From assembly GCA_902475285.1 (NCBI GenBank), contig CABRZA010000006.1, positions 1-29,222 of the forward strand: a DNA stretch of 29,222 nucleotides. The letters are read 5' to 3'. This DNA is from an uncultured Porphyromonadaceae bacterium. Lineage in GTDB: Bacteria > Bacteroidota > Bacteroidia > Bacteroidales > Muribaculaceae. The notes beneath the pieces are model-generated. The model was not told the origin of the DNA and made no database searches. It saw only the letters and a program-made list of their open reading frames with translations. The stretch's first letter is position 1; every line of letters begins with the position of its first letter. Shown here piece after piece: positions 8,714 to 16,919 of this stretch. The translations under genes were made by a program, and so were the position numbers.

Positions 8714-9998
8714 CGGTTTCTTGGCCGAGGAGCCAGTCGGTGGCGGAGACAACGTTTATACTTTTGCCGTCGAGAGTTTCGGTGCGGGTTTCCGACATAG
8801 CGATGAGGGTGAGTTTGTCGCAACGAAGGGCGTGCGAGGCCTCGGCGAGGGCGGTGAGCTCACGGGCAAGAGTTTTTGGATTGCTTATGTCGAGCGATAC
8901 TTGGATGAGCTCGGCAACCTTGCCGTGCTCGGCCACAACGAAGTCGACTTCGCGCGACGCCGATGTGGGGCGATAGTAATATATATCCTGATAAGCGGGG
9001 TCGGTGCGACGAAGAAGTTCGAGCATCACCACATTTTCCAGTCGCCAGCCGAGGTTTTCCGACGCAAGAGCATTATGACGGTAAGTCATAATGCCGGTGT
9101 CGATTATGTAGGCTTTCTGAGAACGCAGGCGTTCGCGGCTCTTGAAGGAGAACTTGCTCACGGGCAATATAAGGAAGGCCTGGGCGAGATAATCGATATA
9201 TTTACGTACGGTTTTGGGTGTGCCTATGCCAAGTGTTTCAGATAATTCCTGAAAGTTTAGGGGCTGCCCGACGCTGTTTATCAAGTGGTCGGCGAGGATT
9301 TTGAGGGCGTCGGCGTTGCGCAGGCGGAAGCGCACCTTTATATCCTTGGTTATTATGGCGTTGACGATTCCACCTACATAGGCGTGGCGATTGGTTATGC
9401 CGTCGAGTTCGGGAAAGCCGCCTTCGATGAGGTAGTCATGTAAGGCCTTCTGCAGAGCCGCAATATTCTTGGTGGTTGGAAGGGTTGTGTCTATGTTACA
9501 TGCTTGGCAGAACTCCTTGAAGGAGAAGGGGTATAGCCGTATTTCGTTGTATCTGCCGGTTAGATGTGTGGTCAGTTCGGAGCTGAGCAACTTGGCGTTT
9601 GAACCTGTGACGAACACATGCAAGCCCATGCGCAGCAGGCGGTTGACAAACAGATGCCAGCCGTCGACGTTCTGTATTTCGTCGAAGAAGAGATATTTAA
9701 TCTCGGTGCCGTAGACAACATAGAGGGTTTTGAGCACGTCGTTGAGCTCGTCAACCGAGAGCGATGCCAGACGGTCGTCGTCGAAATTGACGTAGCCGTA
9801 TTTCACGTCTCTCTTTCTTAGCGCCATATGACACAATGTCGACTTTCCGCTACGGCGGACGCCGATTACCACTTGGGCGAGTTTGCTGTCGAATTCAAAC
9901 AGTTTCGCCTCGGGGCGCTCCACATAGTTGTCCTGTACGAGGTAGTTGAGTTCCTCGCGCTGGTCGAGCAATATTTGCAAAAGTCGCTGAGTGTCCAT
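8706..9998 (-). CDS. AAA ATPase with DUF4143-type C-terminal domain
   Basis: A 430-residue protein of the COG1373 family. Walker A is GVRRSGKST (residues 46-54), Walker B is YLFFDEIQ (102-109) and sensor 1 is VFVTGSN (128-134). Then come a winged-helix-like segment near 247-275 and a C-terminal PD-(D/E)XK-like fold with REVDFVV (349-355) and AELIQV (362-367). The family is abundant in Bacteroidetes and its cellular role is poorly defined; activity on DNA is inferred. The gene stands alone on the reverse strand, has visibly lower GC than its neighbours (29 of 60 bases in 9481-9540 against 38 of 60 in 10681-10740), and is bracketed by 79-bp direct repeats. All this suggests acquisition as a cassette. 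Its promoter lies partly inside the right-hand repeat. Confidence 0.9.
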   Translation of the reverse strand: MDTQRLLQILLDQREELNYLVQDNYVERPEAKLFEFDSKLAQVVIGVRRSGKSTLCHMALRKRDVKYGYVNFDDDRLASLSVDELNDVLKTLYVVYGTEIKYLFFDEIQNVDGWHLFVNRLLRMGLHVFVTGSNAKLLSSELTTHLTGRYNEIRLYPFSFKEFCQACNIDTTLPTTKNIAALQKALHDYLIEGGFPELDGITNRHAYVGGIVNAIITKDIKVRFRLRNADALKILADHLINSVGQPLNFQELSETLGIGTPKTVRKYIDYLAQAFLILPVSKFSFKSRERLRSQKAYIIDTGIMTYRHNALASENLGWRLENVVMLELLRRTDPAYQDIYYYRPTSASREVDFVVAEHGKVAELIQVSLDISNPKTLARELTALAEASHALRCDKLTLIAMSETRTETLDGKSINVVSATDWLLGQETAI

Positions 9999-10017
9999 AT
10001 CTCGCTGATTTTCTTCG

Positions 10018-10049
10018 CAAAAGTAGCAATAACTCCACTAAATCGCAAA
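10018..10049 (-). promoter_or_regulatory. Bacteroidetes-type promoter for the DUF4143 ATPase, overlapping the repeat
   Basis: Read on the reverse strand, TACTTTTG (10025-10018) fits TAnnTTTG, and TTTG (10049-10046) lies 20 nt upstream as the -33 element. The -33 element and the first CCACTAAATCG motif copy (10035-10045) are inside or next to the 79-bp repeat, so a protein bound to the repeat would affect this promoter. The predicted leader to the ATG at 9998 is about 12-16 nt. Confidence 0.65.
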
Positions 10050-10109
10050 TTTTGGCCTCGCAAACTCCACTAATATGGCCAAAATATGTTAAATTATTCC
10101 ACTAAATCG
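10031..10109. repeat. Right copy of 79-bp direct repeat, with three motif copies at 32-bp period
   Basis: Direct repeat of 8635-8713 with four mismatches. Motif copies are CCACTAAATCG (10035-10045), CCACTAATATG (10067-10077) and CCACTAAATCG (10099-10109), each starting exactly 32 bp after the previous one. An inverted pair ATTTTGGCC/GGCCAAAAT lies between the first two copies and after the second. It sits directly upstream of the ATPase promoter. Confidence 0.9.
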
Positions 10110-10125
10110 AGTGTGGGAGGATGAA

Positions 10126-10156
10126 AAAGCCCGGGCGCGGTGAGCGTCCGGGCTTT
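10126..10156 (-). terminator. Rho-independent terminator of korA-korB
   Basis: The 13-bp stem runs 10126-10138 with 10144-10156 (one G-T pair), is GC-rich, and has a 5-base loop. On the reverse strand it ends in a run of five T. It lies 18 bp after the korB stop. The ATPase gene on the same strand starts only after it, so it separates the two units. Confidence 0.85.
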
Positions 10157-10173
10157 GATATTGGTGCGGGTGA

Positions 10174-11190
10174 TTATTTTACTTCCCAGGTTTCGCCGGC
10201 GAGAATCATGTCGCGGAGTGTGGAGAAGCCTTTTGCGGCGCGGACTTCGGCCACTTGGGCGGTGAGGGCGTCGTCGTAGGTGGGGGCTTCGACGTCGCGG
10301 ATTACACCGAGGGCGAGGGGGAGGTCGCCGAGGCCGTCCATCATGGCGAGCTGCTGGTGGAGGAAGTTGGAGGGCGTGTGGGCGTCGTGGACGAGGACGT
10401 CGTCGATGGTGTATCCGTCCTCGCCGAGGGTTACGGCTTTGAGGAGGAATCCGTCCTGCACGAGGCCGCGCTGGCGGTCTTTGCCGAAGAGCATCTTCTC
10501 GCCGTGGCGGAGGAGGATGGTGCGCTCGGCGCGGATTTCGCGGTCGGTGATGGCGTTGTGGATGCCGTTGTTGAATATCACGCAGTTTTGGAGAATCTCA
10601 ACCACCGATGTGCCTTTGTGGCGGGCGGCGGCGGCGAGGACTTCCTGCGATGTGGCGAGCTCGACGTCGATGGAGCGGGCGAAGAAGTTGCCGCGAGCGC
10701 CGAAGACGAGTTCGGCGGGGATGAAGGGGTCTTCGACGGTGCCGTAGGGGCTCGACTTCGACACGAAACCGCGGGCCGAGGTGGGGGAGTACTGTCCCTT
10801 TGTGAGGCCGTAGATTTTGTTGTTGAAGAGGATGATGTTGATGTCGATGTTTCGGCGCACGGCGTGGATGAAGTGGTTGCCGCCGATGGCCAGGCCGTCG
10901 CCGTCGCCGCTTATCTGCCACACCGTCATCTCGGGATGCGCAACCTTATAGCCGGTGGCTATTGCGGCGGCGCGGCCGTGGATGGTGTGGAAGCCGTAGG
11001 TGTTCATGTAGTAGGGCAGGCGGGAGCTGCAGCCGATGCCGGATATTACGGCCGTCATGTGGGGCGCTACTCCGAGGGTGGCCATGGCCTTGTGGAGAGT
11101 ATTGAGGATGGCGTGGTCGCCGCAGCCCGGGCACCAGCGCACCGCCTGGTCGCTTTTGAAGTCGGCGGGAGTGAAGCTTGCTTGTTCCAT
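10174..11190 (-). CDS. korB: 2-oxoglutarate:ferredoxin oxidoreductase, beta subunit
   Basis: A 338-residue TPP-binding subunit of a 2-oxoacid:ferredoxin oxidoreductase, which oxidatively decarboxylates 2-oxoglutarate (or runs in reverse) with CoA and ferredoxin. Marks are CPGCGDH (residues 20-26) and Cys54 in GIGCSS, expected iron-sulfur ligands, then the TPP/Mg motif GDGDGLAIGGNH (95-106) with NNKIYGLTKGQ (123-133). The sequence type fits KorB better than pyruvate oxidoreductase, but substrate choice among 2-oxoacids is by family similarity only. It starts 3 bases after korA ends, so the two are cotranscribed. Confidence 0.92.
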   Translation of the reverse strand: MEQASFTPADFKSDQAVRWCPGCGDHAILNTLHKAMATLGVAPHMTAVISGIGCSSRLPYYMNTYGFHTIHGRAAAIATGYKVAHPEMTVWQISGDGDGLAIGGNHFIHAVRRNIDINIILFNNKIYGLTKGQYSPTSARGFVSKSSPYGTVEDPFIPAELVFGARGNFFARSIDVELATSQEVLAAAARHKGTSVVEILQNCVIFNNGIHNAITDREIRAERTILLRHGEKMLFGKDRQRGLVQDGFLLKAVTLGEDGYTIDDVLVHDAHTPSNFLHQQLAMMDGLGDLPLALGVIRDVEAPTYDDALTAQVAEVRAAKGFSTLRDMILAGETWEVK

Positions 11191-11193
11191 GGT

Positions 11194-13038
11194 TTATTCC
11201 TCCATGAGTTTTGTTGCGCGGTCCACGAGCTCGTTGACCGAGAAGGGTTGACCTTGAATTTTATTGATACGCTGGAAGAGCTTGTCGGGGAAGCGCGACT
11301 GGAGATAGTCGGCGAACATGCCCGTGTTGAGCTCGGCCACGATTATGCGCTTGTAGCGTGCCACGACGTCGGCGGTGTTGGCCGGTAGGGGGTTGATGTA
11401 GCGGAAGTGTGCCATTGCCACGGGCTTGCCGGCGGCGTTGAGCTCGTCGACGGCGCTGCGGATGTGGCCGTAAGTTCCGCCCCAGCCTATGATGAGGGTG
11501 TCGGCGTCGGCGTTGCCCAGCACTTCGAGCTCGGGGATGTCGGAGGCTATGCGGGCTATTTTCTCGTGGCGCAGGCGCACCATCTTCTCGTGGTTGACGG
11601 GGTTGTTGGATATGGCACCTGTTTCGGCGTCCTTTTCAAGGCCACCGAGACGGTGTGCGGCGCCTTCGGTTCCGGCCACGGGCCAGTAGCGCGAGAGGTT
11701 TTCGGTGCGCATGTAGGGGCGCCAGCCGGCGGCGAGGACATCGGCGGGGATGTCGTTGGTCTTTATCCGGGGATACTCGTCGGCATCGGGCACGCGCCAT
11801 GCCGAGGAGCCGTTGCCTATGAAGGCGTCGCTGAGGAGGATGACGGGCGTCATGTGCTCGACGGCTATGCGGCAGGCTTCGAAGGCCATGGTGAAGCAGT
11901 CGACGGGCGTTGCGGGCGCCACGACGGCCACGGGGCTTTCGCCGTTGCGGCCGTAGAGGGCCTGCATGAGGTCGGTCTGCTCGGTCTTTGTGGGGAGGCC
12001 GGTGGAGGGTCCGCCGCGCTGCACGTCGATTATCACCAGAGGCAGCTCGGCCATGACGGCGAGGCCTATGCCCTCGCTTTTGAGCGCGAGGCCGGGGCCG
12101 GAGGTCGACGTCACGGCAAGGTTGCCGGCGAAGGAAGCGCCTATTGCCGAGCACACGCCGGCGATTTCGTCTTCCATCTGGCATGCTTTCACGCCGAGGT
12201 CCTTGCGTTTGGCGAGCTCGTGGAGGATGTCGGTGGCCGGGGTTATGGGGTAGGAGCCCAGGAAGAGGGGTCGGCCGCATTTTTCCGACGCCATGATGAG
12301 GCCCCATGCGGTGGCGGTGTTGCCGTTGATGTCGGTGTATACGCCGGGCTTGGGGTTCTGGGTTTCTATGCGGTAGGTGCTTACGGAGGCATGGATGTTG
12401 TGGCCGTAGTCGTAGCCGGCCTGAAGCACCTTGGCGTTTGCCTCGAATATTGCGGGCTTCTTGGCAAACTTCTTGCGAAGGTGGTGAAGGGCGGCTTCGA
12501 GCGGACGGTCGAAGAGCCAGCACACAAGGCCGAGGGTGAAGATGTTTCGGCATTTGAGCATGCTCTTGTTGTCGAGACCCGAGTCGGCCAGCGCGGCCTT
12601 TGTCATCGATGTTACGGGCACTTCCACCAGCTGGGCCTTGATGCCGAGCTCGGTGAAGGGATCGAGGGTGGCATACTGGGCCTTTTTGAGGTCGGGCTCG
12701 CGGAAAGAGTCGATGTCGACGATAATCACGCCGCCGGGCTTGATGAAGCGGTGGTTTTGTTTAAGTGCGGCGGCGTTCATTGCCACGAGCACGTCGCAGC
12801 TGTCGCCGGGGGTGTGTACTTCGGCACCGACGCTCACCTGGAAGCCGCTGACGCCGCCGAGCGAGCCCTGCGGGGCGCGTATTTCGGCGGGGTAGTCGGG
12901 GAAGGTCGACACTTGGTTGCCGAGGCCGGCCGACACATTCGTGAAGATATTGCCGGCAAGCTGCATACCGTCGCCGGAGTCGCCGCAGAAGCGGACGACA
13001 ACCTTGTCGAGGGTCTTGACCTGTGTATTTTGCAACAT
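11194..13038 (-). CDS. korA: 2-oxoglutarate:ferredoxin oxidoreductase, fused gamma-alpha subunit
   Basis: A 614-residue fusion. The N-terminal gamma domain (about residues 10-190) opens with VVRFCGDSGDGMQLAG. The alpha domain (about 235-614) carries YPITPATD (263-270), the EDEIAGVCSAIGASFAG segment and RGGPSTGLPTKTEQ. It forms the KorAB complex that links the TCA branch to ferredoxin in anaerobic Bacteroidetes. The start at 13038 (MLQNTQVKT) is chosen because the 37 residues encoded further upstream are not family-like and would cover the promoter at 13120-13150. korB follows at once. Confidence 0.92.
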   Translation of the reverse strand: MLQNTQVKTLDKVVVRFCGDSGDGMQLAGNIFTNVSAGLGNQVSTFPDYPAEIRAPQGSLGGVSGFQVSVGAEVHTPGDSCDVLVAMNAAALKQNHRFIKPGGVIIVDIDSFREPDLKKAQYATLDPFTELGIKAQLVEVPVTSMTKAALADSGLDNKSMLKCRNIFTLGLVCWLFDRPLEAALHHLRKKFAKKPAIFEANAKVLQAGYDYGHNIHASVSTYRIETQNPKPGVYTDINGNTATAWGLIMASEKCGRPLFLGSYPITPATDILHELAKRKDLGVKACQMEDEIAGVCSAIGASFAGNLAVTSTSGPGLALKSEGIGLAVMAELPLVIIDVQRGGPSTGLPTKTEQTDLMQALYGRNGESPVAVVAPATPVDCFTMAFEACRIAVEHMTPVILLSDAFIGNGSSAWRVPDADEYPRIKTNDIPADVLAAGWRPYMRTENLSRYWPVAGTEGAAHRLGGLEKDAETGAISNNPVNHEKMVRLRHEKIARIASDIPELEVLGNADADTLIIGWGGTYGHIRSAVDELNAAGKPVAMAHFRYINPLPANTADVVARYKRIIVAELNTGMFADYLQSRFPDKLFQRINKIQGQPFSVNELVDRATKLMEE

Positions 13039-13119
13039 AATTCTTGGTATACCCCCGGGGCAATGCCGCCGTAGGGCTTTGTTATAGTTTGTTTTAAGGT
13101 TAAATCCTAATCTTTCCGG

Positions 13120-13150
13120 CAAAGGTACGAAATAAAAGCGAAAAGGCAAA
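13120..13150 (-). promoter_or_regulatory. Bacteroidetes promoter for korA-korB
   Basis: On the reverse strand TTTG (13150-13147), a 19-nt spacer, then TACCTTTG (13127-13120) match the order's -33/-7 consensus. The predicted transcript start is near 13113, giving a leader of about 75 nt. It is divergent from the lipid operon promoter about 80 bp away. Confidence 0.8.
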
Positions 13151-13209
13151 ACTTCGGGCGCGCGTCGGTCGAAAAGCGGGCAAAAATCGTGTCATTGACG
13201 ATTTTGGGC

Positions 13210-13238
13210 TTTGGATTATGATTTTTTTTGTACTTTTG
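13210..13238 (+). promoter_or_regulatory. Bacteroidetes promoter for the lipid-synthesis operon
   Basis: TTTG at 13210-13213, a 17-nt spacer, then TACTTTTG at 13231-13238, inside the very common Bacteroidales string TTTGTACTTTTGCA. Predicted leader about 25 nt to the ATG at 13269. This places the ATP-grasp gene first in its operon. Confidence 0.75.
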
Positions 13239-13268
13239 CAGTTTGAAAGACCAATCGATCACACCACT

Positions 13269-14141
13269 ATGTCGGAAATAAAAATAGCGGGAATCATGCG
13301 CGCGGGCGCATTCTCGCCGAATCATATAGGCAACGACGCCACGATTTTCAATCTCGTCGCCGAGCAGTTGCGCAAGCGTGGCTGCGAGGTGAACATCTAC
13401 AACGAGGAGCAGTTCGTGGCCGGCGGTGTCGGCGAAGACGTAATACTCAACATGTGCCGCGACGCGCGCTCGATATCTCTGCTTCAGGAGCGGGAGGACG
13501 CCGGAGCCTTGGTGATAAACTCGGGCTACGGCATAGAGAACTGCACCCGCGAGCGCATGACGCGCATTCTCATGGGTTCGGGCATACCCTATCCCGAAAG
13601 CATAATAGTCAGCACCGACGAGGGCGTGGTCGACGCGCTCACGGCCCGGCATATGGACCGCTGCTGGATAAAGCGCGCCGACGGCCACACCCAGCACCGC
13701 GAGGACGTGTGCTGTGTGCGCCACGCCCAGGAGGCCCAGGAAGTGTTGCAGGAGTTCTTCCTCCGCGGCATCAAGCGTGCCGTAATCAACCGCCATCTCG
13801 ACGGCGACCTGATAAAGTTCTACGGCGTGGCCGGCACCGACTTCTTCTACTGGTTCTATCCCTTCGAGAACAACCACAGCAAGTACGGCGACGAGGCCGA
13901 GAACGGCGCTCCGCGTCATCTGAAAATCGACGAACCCCGGCTCCGCGCCATGTGCGCCCGTGCCGCCGACGTGCTCGACGTGAAAATCTACGGCGGCGAC
14001 GTGATAGTGGGCGACGACGGAAGCATGAACATAATCGACTTCAACGACTGGCCCAGCTTCGCTCCCTGCCGCCGCGACGCGGCGCCGCAGATTGCCCGCT
14101 ATGTGATAAACGCCATCAAGGAATACCAGCACAACCGATGA
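13269..14141 (+). CDS. ATP-grasp family protein heading the lipid operon
   Basis: A 290-residue protein with ATP-grasp features: CWIKRADGH (residues 132-140, Lys135 a likely ATP contact), INRHLDGDLIKFYGV (173-187), and YGGDVIVGDDG followed by IDFNDWPSF (241-264), where Asp257 and Asn259 look like the Mg-binding pair. ATP-grasp enzymes form acyl-phosphate or phosphorylate small molecules; inositol-trisphosphate 5/6-kinases also have this fold. Since the next genes resemble inositol-lipid synthesis genes, a head-group kinase or ligase is a reasonable guess but not shown. The start at 13269 follows the promoter at 13231. The 3' end overlaps the PgpA-like gene by 4 bases. Confidence 0.85.
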   Translation: MSEIKIAGIMRAGAFSPNHIGNDATIFNLVAEQLRKRGCEVNIYNEEQFVAGGVGEDVILNMCRDARSISLLQEREDAGALVINSGYGIENCTRERMTRILMGSGIPYPESIIVSTDEGVVDALTARHMDRCWIKRADGHTQHREDVCCVRHAQEAQEVLQEFFLRGIKRAVINRHLDGDLIKFYGVAGTDFFYWFYPFENNHSKYGDEAENGAPRHLKIDEPRLRAMCARAADVLDVKIYGGDVIVGDDGSMNIIDFNDWPSFAPCRRDAAPQIARYVINAIKEYQHNR

Positions 14142-14656
14142 ACCGCTACCGCAAATCGACGCATCTTCCCGAAGGCTCGGTGCAGCGCTTTCCGCTCTTT
14201 CCGAGGCTTATAGCCACATCGTTCGGCGTCGGTTTCCTGCCCGTGGCCCCCGGAACATGGGGCGCTCTCGTGGCCGTGGTGCTGTGGCTGCCGCTCTACC
14301 TGTGGGCGTCGGCGCCGGTATGCGTGGCCGTCACCGCCGCAGCTGCCGTGGGCTATACTTTCGCCGGTGTGTGGGCGGGCAACATGGCCGAGAAATACTG
14401 GGGCCCAGACCCCGTGGTGGCATGCGCCGACGAGACGGTGGGGCAGTGGTTCGCCCTCCTCGCCGTGCTGCCCGGCGCGCCGTGGTGGGAGATAGTCCTG
14501 GCCTTCGTCCTCTTCCGATTCTTCGACATCGTCAAGCCCTTGGGCATACGCCGCAGCGAGAGCATACCCGGCGCATGGGGCATGATGGCCGACGACATCA
14601 TAGCCGGCATATATTCCGCGCTCATTATATTGCTAATCAACCAATTCGTGCCATGA
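14138..14656 (+). CDS. PgpA-family phosphatase, probable phosphatidylinositol-phosphate phosphatase
   Basis: A 172-residue membrane phosphatase of the phosphatidylglycerophosphatase A family. Motifs are GFLPVAPGTWG (residues 32-42), ADETVGQW (97-104), FRFFDIVKP (126-134) and GAWGMMADDIIAG (145-157). In Bacteroides the homologue beside PIP synthase and IPC synthase is described as the phosphatase that converts phosphatidylinositol-phosphate to phosphatidylinositol. The same neighbours here favour that role over phosphatidylglycerol synthesis. It is coupled by ATGA overlaps on both sides. Confidence 0.85.
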   Translation: MNRYRKSTHLPEGSVQRFPLFPRLIATSFGVGFLPVAPGTWGALVAVVLWLPLYLWASAPVCVAVTAAAAVGYTFAGVWAGNMAEKYWGPDPVVACADETVGQWFALLAVLPGAPWWEIVLAFVLFRFFDIVKPLGIRRSESIPGAWGMMADDIIAGIYSALIILLINQFVP

Positions 14657-15222
14657 CCGCTGCCGATACCCACCGCGACAATCAATCGCCGCTCAAAAAG
14701 TTGGGCTCGACCTTGCTCCGCAGCAACTCGCTCATCTTCACCTACCTGCGCTCGATAGTGTCGTCGCAGATAGCCGGGTGGACCGACATGCTCATCGGCT
14801 TCCTCCTCTTCTCCTTCGCCGGCGTCGACCCGGTGCCCGCCACCATGGCCGGCGCCATCTGCGGCGGAGTGATAAACTGCATAATCAACTACCGCTTCAC
14901 TTTCCGCGCCGACGGCGTGGACTGGCGCGCGGTGATAGTGAAATACACCATCGTGTGGACGGGCAGCATGCTCCTCAACTCCTTCGGCACCGACGCGGTG
15001 TACAAGCTGCTGAGCTCGTGGACGTGGCTCGAAGAGATAGGTTTCCGCCCCGACGGCTACTATGCCGCAGCGCGCCTCTTCACGGCGCTGACGGTGTCGT
15101 TGTTCTGGAATTTCGTGCTGCAGCGCTACTTCGTGTACCGCGCCGTATGGGCCGACCGCTACTGCATAGCGCTTATGAAGGGCCTGGGCGTTAAGCGCAA
15201 GCAAGACAAGAAAGAAATATAA
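14653..15222 (+). CDS. GtrA-like small polytopic membrane protein
   Basis: A 189-residue protein with four hydrophobic helices and GtrA-type marks: SSQIAGWTDMLIGFLLF (about residues 37-53), INCIINYRFTFR (about 74-85) and the C-terminal SLFWNFVLQRYFVYR. GtrA proteins are thought to help move polyprenyl-linked sugars or lipids across the membrane. In this lipid cluster it may assist flipping or supply of a lipid intermediate, but this is inference. It overlaps the PgpA-like gene by 4 bases and the next gene by 1 (TAATG). Confidence 0.8.
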   Translation: MTAADTHRDNQSPLKKLGSTLLRSNSLIFTYLRSIVSSQIAGWTDMLIGFLLFSFAGVDPVPATMAGAICGGVINCIINYRFTFRADGVDWRAVIVKYTIVWTGSMLLNSFGTDAVYKLLSSWTWLEEIGFRPDGYYAAARLFTALTVSLFWNFVLQRYFVYRAVWADRYCIALMKGLGVKRKQDKKEI

Positions 15223-15932
15223 TGGCATCAATGAATATAAAGCAAAGCGCAAAGGCCTCGCGCGACAGTTTGCAAAGAGGCATTTATGTGGTGATAAATC
15301 CTATCGTCAAGGCTCTTATCGCCATGGGCGTGACTCCAAACATGGTCACCACCATCGGACTTTTGGGCAACCTTGCCGCAGCCGCCGTGCTCGTATATGC
15401 CGGCACCGTGGCCGGCGAAGGCTTCGCCGACTGGGGTCTGCTCACCCTTGCCGGAGCACTCATCATCGGCTTCTCGCTCTTCGACATGCTCGACGGCCAG
15501 GTGGCGCGTCTGGGCAACATGGCGTCGACCTTCGGAGCCATGTACGACTCCGTGCTCGACCGCTACTGCGAACTCTTCACCCTGGGCGGCATAGCCTTCT
15601 ACCTCATCCAGCAGGGCAATCTCACGGGCGCCCTCATCACCTTCCTGGCCCTTGTGGGCAGCATTATGGTGAGCTATGTGCGTGCCCGTGCCGAAGGCCT
15701 CGACATCGAGTGCAAGATAGGCTTCATGCAGCGCCCCGAGCGCGTGGTGGTCACGGCCGTAGCCGTCCTCGCCGCCGGCATAACGGGCCAGAATCTCCCT
15801 GCCGGAAGTACCTTCGACCCCGACAGCATCCTCACGGTGGCAATGGGCTTCATAGCCGTCTTCGCCAACCTCACGGCCTTCGCCCGCGTGGCCCACAGCA
15901 AGCGCGAGCTCACCAAAGCCGGACGCCGATGA
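15222..15932 (+). CDS. CDP-alcohol phosphatidyltransferase, probable phosphatidylinositol-phosphate synthase
   Basis: A 236-residue integral membrane enzyme with the complete CDP-alcohol phosphatidyltransferase signature: D88-x2-D91-G92-x2-A95-R96-x8-G105-x3-D109-x3-D113. It would transfer a phosphatidyl group from CDP-diacylglycerol to an alcohol. Position between PgpA/GtrA-like and PAP2/IPC-synthase-like genes matches the phosphatidylinositol-phosphate synthase of the Bacteroides inositol lipid cluster, so inositol phosphate is the favoured acceptor. Glycerol-phosphate is the alternative. MNIKQS at residue 4 is another possible start. The downstream gene overlaps by 4 bases. Confidence 0.87.
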   Translation: MASMNIKQSAKASRDSLQRGIYVVINPIVKALIAMGVTPNMVTTIGLLGNLAAAAVLVYAGTVAGEGFADWGLLTLAGALIIGFSLFDMLDGQVARLGNMASTFGAMYDSVLDRYCELFTLGGIAFYLIQQGNLTGALITFLALVGSIMVSYVRARAEGLDIECKIGFMQRPERVVVTAVAVLAAGITGQNLPAGSTFDPDSILTVAMGFIAVFANLTAFARVAHSKRELTKAGRR

Positions 15933-16915
15933 GTCGCGCCGCAACTGACACCTCCGCCGCGCCGCGCGGCAAGCACTTTCCGACGCTGAGCGAGAGCCTC
16001 TGGTGCGCCGGAGCGCTGGTGGTGTGGCTGGGAGTGACGGCGCTGTGCATAGGTTTCCGCCCCGAGCACGTGGTGCTCGCCGTGGCCATCTTCGCCCTCT
16101 TCTTCCTCAACGGCGCCACACGCCGCCTTACAATTGCCCTGGTGCCCTTCTTCCTTTTCGGCATAAGCTACGACTGGATGAACATAGTGCCCAACTACGA
16201 GGTGAATCCCGTCGACGTCGAGGGGCTCTACAACACCGAAAAAAGCTGGTTCGGCATCGCCACCGCCGCCGGCGTGCTCACCCCCAACGAGTTCTTCGCC
16301 GTCCACCATACGGCTGCGGTCGACTTCCTCGCCGGCATCTTCTACCTCTGCTGGGTGCCGCTGCCCGTGGCGTTCGGGCTCTATCTCTACTTCTCGCGCC
16401 GCACCGGGGCGTGCCTGAGGTTCTCGATGGTGTTCCTGCTCGTCAACCTCCTGGGCTTCTGCATATACTATATCCACCCGGCGGCTCCGCCGTGGTATGT
16501 GGCGCTCCACGGCTTCGAGGCCGTGCCCGGCACTCCCGGCGACGTGGCCGGCTTGGGGCGTTTCGACGCCATGACGGGCATGGGCATATTCGACGGCCTC
16601 TACGCGCGCAACAGCAACGTCTTCGCCGCTGTGCCGTCGCTCCACTCGGCTTATACGCTTGTGGCACTGATATATGCCGTGCTGTGCCGCGCCCCCAAAG
16701 GCTGGATTGCCGTCCTGGCCGTGGTTACGGCAGGCATATGGTTTACGGCAGTATATACTTCCCACCACTATATAATCGACGTGCTCCTAGGCATAGCCAC
16801 GGCACTCGCCGGCACGGCGATATTCGAGTTCGGGCTCATGCGCATAAGGCCTTTCGCGGCCTTCGTGCGGCGCTACGCCGCCTATGTGGCGCGCCCGCAA
16901 AAATCTGACAGATAA
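15929..16915 (+). CDS. PAP2/Aur1-like transferase, probable inositol phosphorylceramide synthase
   Basis: A 328-residue polytopic protein with the three motifs of the PAP2/Aur1 group: IYYIHPAAPPWY (residues 179-190), VPSLHSAY (235-242, His239) and SHHYIIDVLLG (278-288, His279/280 and Asp284). These fit IPC synthases, which move phosphoinositol from phosphatidylinositol to ceramide. The Bacteroides counterpart beside PIP synthase has this role. The motifs alone would also allow a lipid phosphate phosphatase, so context carries the assignment. It starts inside the previous gene (4-base overlap) and ends 4 bases before the next. Confidence 0.85.
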   Translation: MSRAATDTSAAPRGKHFPTLSESLWCAGALVVWLGVTALCIGFRPEHVVLAVAIFALFFLNGATRRLTIALVPFFLFGISYDWMNIVPNYEVNPVDVEGLYNTEKSWFGIATAAGVLTPNEFFAVHHTAAVDFLAGIFYLCWVPLPVAFGLYLYFSRRTGACLRFSMVFLLVNLLGFCIYYIHPAAPPWYVALHGFEAVPGTPGDVAGLGRFDAMTGMGIFDGLYARNSNVFAAVPSLHSAYTLVALIYAVLCRAPKGWIAVLAVVTAGIWFTAVYTSHHYIIDVLLGIATALAGTAIFEFGLMRIRPFAAFVRRYAAYVARPQKSDR

Positions 16916-16919
16916 GATA

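Noticed and set aside
8635..10109. Insertion sequence
   Set aside because: The flanking repeats are direct, not terminal inverted repeats, and the only gene is an ATPase without a transposase catalytic motif.
11407..13074. Long open frame (555 codons) on the + strand antisense to korA
   Set aside because: It mirrors korA codon by codon, has shadow composition rich in Gly, Val, His and Glu, and no family motif. High GC makes such frames common here; others are 5489-6862 (-) and 24447-25859 (-).
14138..14656. Housekeeping phosphatidylglycerophosphatase
   Set aside because: The motifs allow it, but its place beside PIP-synthase- and IPC-synthase-like genes favours the inositol lipid role. It is kept only as an alternative.
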